Source of the DNA: JBOEGW01 sp050633625
Lineage (GTDB): Bacteria > Pseudomonadota > Alphaproteobacteria > Rhodobacterales > Rhodobacteraceae
Assembly (NCBI GenBank): GCA_050633625.1
Contig: JBOEGW010000003.1
Span: 518,350 to 582,349, forward strand
Reading direction: 5' to 3'
Length of the DNA: 64,000 nucleotides
Below, one piece after another: positions 62,234-64,000 of the stretch (its first letter is position 1; the number at the start of each line of letters is the position of its first letter). The position numbers and the translations under genes were made by a program. A model generated the notes under the pieces. That model was not told where the DNA came from. It saw nothing but the letters and a program-made list of their open reading frames with translations, and searched no databases.

Positions 62234-62926
62234 ATGGAGTGGCTTGGCCCTTCGGAATGGCAGGCGGTTGCCTTGTCGTTGCGGGTGTCTTTGGTGGCGA
62301 CGATCGCATCGCTTCCCTTGGGTTTTTTCGTCGCCTTCGCCTTGGCGCGGTGGCGGTTTCCCGGGCACGCTCTCCTGAACGCACTTGTTCACCTCCCCCT
62401 CATCATGCCTCCAGTAGTGACCGGGTATTTGCTGCTTCTCGCCTTAGGAACGCGCGGGCCAGTCGGTGGGTTCTTGGCGGATTTCGGCATTGTCTTCGCC
62501 TTCCATTGGACGGGCGCGGCGCTGGCCGCTGCGATCATGGCGTTTCCACTCTTGGTGCGCGCAATACGTTTGTCGATAGAAGCGATTGATCCACGGCTTG
62601 AAGACGCTGCATCGACCTTAGGGGCCTCGAAGTTTTGGTCGTTTCTGACCATCACGCTCCCGCTTTCCCTGCCCGGTATTATTGCTGGAATGGTCTTGGC
62701 CTTCGCGAAGGCCATGGGCGAATTCGGCGCAACAATCACATTTGTCGCCAATATCCCCGGTCAAACGCAAACCTTACCTTCCGCGATTTACGCGTTTTTG
62801 CAAATTCCGGGCCAAGAAGGCGCAGCGCTGCGGCTTGTTACAGTGTCGATTGTCATCGCCCTTGGCGCAGTGCTGGTGTCGGAATGGGTGTCGCGCAAGC
62901 TGGCGAACCGAATGAGGGCGTCATGA
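62234..62926 (+). CDS. modB: Molybdate ABC transporter permease ModB
   Basis: A 230-residue permease with five hydrophobic segments. Family blocks: LRVSLVATIASLPLGFFVAF, HLPLIMPPVVTGYLLLLALG and the EAA loop LEDAASTLGASKFWSFLTITLPLSLPGI. A TTG at 62228, overlapping the modA stop as TTGA, is an alternative start two codons earlier. Its stop overlaps the modC start (ATGA). Confidence 0.95.
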   Translation: MEWLGPSEWQAVALSLRVSLVATIASLPLGFFVAFALARWRFPGHALLNALVHLPLIMPPVVTGYLLLLALGTRGPVGGFLADFGIVFAFHWTGAALAAAIMAFPLLVRAIRLSIEAIDPRLEDAASTLGASKFWSFLTITLPLSLPGIIAGMVLAFAKAMGEFGATITFVANIPGQTQTLPSAIYAFLQIPGQEGAALRLVTVSIVIALGAVLVSEWVSRKLANRMRAS

Positions 62927-64000
62927 GCGTAGAGGTGCGGATATCCCACAAATTGCCCCAGTTTCCGTTGGATGTCAGTTTCAAGACCACCAATGGCATC
63001 ACCACGCTTTTCGGCCCCTCTGGCGCTGGCAAAACCACAGTGATCAACATGATTGCCGGTTTGCTTGACGCCGAGGACGCCTTTGTTCGCGTTGGAGAAA
63101 ATGTTCTGGTGGATAGCCGTGTGGGCCTTTGCCTTCCACCAAATAGACGGCGCATTGGCTATGTGTTTCAGGATGCTCGGTTGTTCCCGCATATCAACGT
63201 TAAGCGGAATTTGGTTTTTGGGCGTTGGGCCAATGGCGCACCCAAATCTGACGAAGCGTTTCGACGGGTTGTGGACCTATTAGGGATTTCGGCATTGTTG
63301 TCACGAATGCCGCGCGACCTGTCAGGCGGCGAGAAGCAACGTGTTGCCATTGGTCGCGCGCTTCTGGCCGATCCGCAATTGCTCCTTCTCGATGAACCTT
63401 TGGCGGCACTTGATGACACGCGCAAGAATGACATCATGCCCTATCTTGAACGGCTGCGCGACGACATGGGTTTGCCCATGTTATACGTCAGCCATTCAGT
63501 GACCGAAGTGATGCGCCTCGCGCAAAATGTGGTCATTATGGAGAACGGTCGTTCTGTGCGCAGTGGACCCGCAGCCGAGATCCTGAATGACGCGAGCCTT
63601 GCGCCCATCGGGATTCGCGCCGTGGGGGCGGTCCTGAATGCGAGCGTTGTGGCTCATTGCGACGATGGGTTGAGTGAAATTTCTGCAAACGGGCAATCAT
63701 TGTTTTTGCCCCGCGTCCCGCAAGATGTCGGAACCACTCTGCGTGTCAGAATTGCTGCGCATGACGTGATTTTGTCGCGCGGCGCACCCCATGATCTATC
63801 GGCGCTTAACGTGTTTTCCGGGGTCATAACCGGCATTCGAAGCGGGGCCGGTCCGGGGGCAATCGTGACTCTGGACACCAAAGCCGGACCCATCATGGCC
63901 CGGATTACCCGTCGGTCTGTTGCGGCGATGGGCTTGGACGTTGGTCAATTTTGTCATGCAATACTGAAGAGTGTATCAATTTCGCCTGAGGATGTTGGTG
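62923..64000 (+). CDS. modC: Molybdate ABC transporter ATP-binding protein ModC (3' truncated by window edge)
   Basis: About 359 codons are visible with no stop before the window end. Walker A is GPSGAGKTT, Q-loop YVFQDARLFPH, signature LSGGEKQRVAIGRALL, Walker B LLLLDEPLAALD and the switch His is in YVSHSVTE. After the ATPase domain (about 1-230) a Mop-like molybdate-binding domain starts (about 290 onward; LSALNVFSGVITGIRSG), which distinguishes ModC from other ATPases. The start overlaps the modB stop in ATGA. Confidence 0.95.
   Translation, partial: MSVEVRISHKLPQFPLDVSFKTTNGITTLFGPSGAGKTTVINMIAGLLDAEDAFVRVGENVLVDSRVGLCLPPNRRRIGYVFQDARLFPHINVKRNLVFGRWANGAPKSDEAFRRVVDLLGISALLSRMPRDLSGGEKQRVAIGRALLADPQLLLLDEPLAALDDTRKNDIMPYLERLRDDMGLPMLYVSHSVTEVMRLAQNVVIMENGRSVRSGPAAEILNDASLAPIGIRAVGAVLNASVVAHCDDGLSEISANGQSLFLPRVPQDVGTTLRVRIAAHDVILSRGAPHDLSALNVFSGVITGIRSGAGPGAIVTLDTKAGPIMARITRRSVAAMGLDVGQFCHAILKSVSISPEDVG

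Overview
The window looks like chromosomal DNA of a marine alphaproteobacterium, most likely a Rhodobacteraceae (Roseobacter-group) member. This rests on gene content read directly: a lanthanide-type XoxF methanol dehydrogenase with its PQQ accessory genes, a form II CO-dehydrogenase-like operon, urtABCDE, monomeric isocitrate dehydrogenase, TRAP and branched-chain-type ABC transporters, and an alphaproteobacterial-type initiator tRNA. No insertion sequence, phage gene, CRISPR array or rRNA was seen. Both ends cut genes: mepA at the left edge and modC at the right edge.

Layout. 1-11.5 kb is mostly housekeeping: mepA, a phytase-like esterase, a VUT/YhhQ transporter, a short leader-like element with a terminator in front of arfB, an HtrA protease, a duplicated membrane protein, trhO, a Wza-type export lipoprotein, acyl-CoA dehydrogenase, alpha-methylacyl-CoA racemase, gloA and a sulfotransferase. 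11.5-35 kb is an oxidation and electron-transfer island. It holds a hybrid kinase, a FIST (NosP-like) protein and a LuxR response regulator; then xoxF and a cytochrome c; a NitT/TauT-type binding protein and ATPase; an ABC-2 exporter, an unknown small periplasmic protein, a beta-propeller, a PQQ-system binding protein, PedF and a XoxJ-like protein; coxGSLM; ApbE with a NosR-like flavoprotein; and a lone ABC permease that may complete the split importer.

35-45 kb holds icd and then a PAS-LuxR regulator divergent from a five-gene branched-chain-type ABC importer, co-oriented with an alpha/beta hydrolase and a flavin monooxygenase. This reads as an uptake-and-degradation cassette for an unknown organic substrate. 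45-52.5 kb has a soluble chemotaxis receptor and the urea importer urtABCDE. 53-57 kb is one very large extracellular nuclease. 57-61.2 kb is a TRAP transporter whose last gene overlaps a cytochrome P450 with an abnormal I-helix, closed by a bidirectional terminator and an initiator tRNA on the other strand. 61.4-64 kb is modABC for molybdate, which could supply the molybdenum hydroxylase encoded by coxL.

Working together, the central island would oxidise methanol or other alcohols in the periplasm and pass electrons to c-type cytochromes, possibly under nitric oxide control, while the Cox-like enzyme and the NosR/ApbE pair add cytoplasmic and membrane redox steps of unknown substrate. Functions are assigned by motif recognition only; no database search was run.
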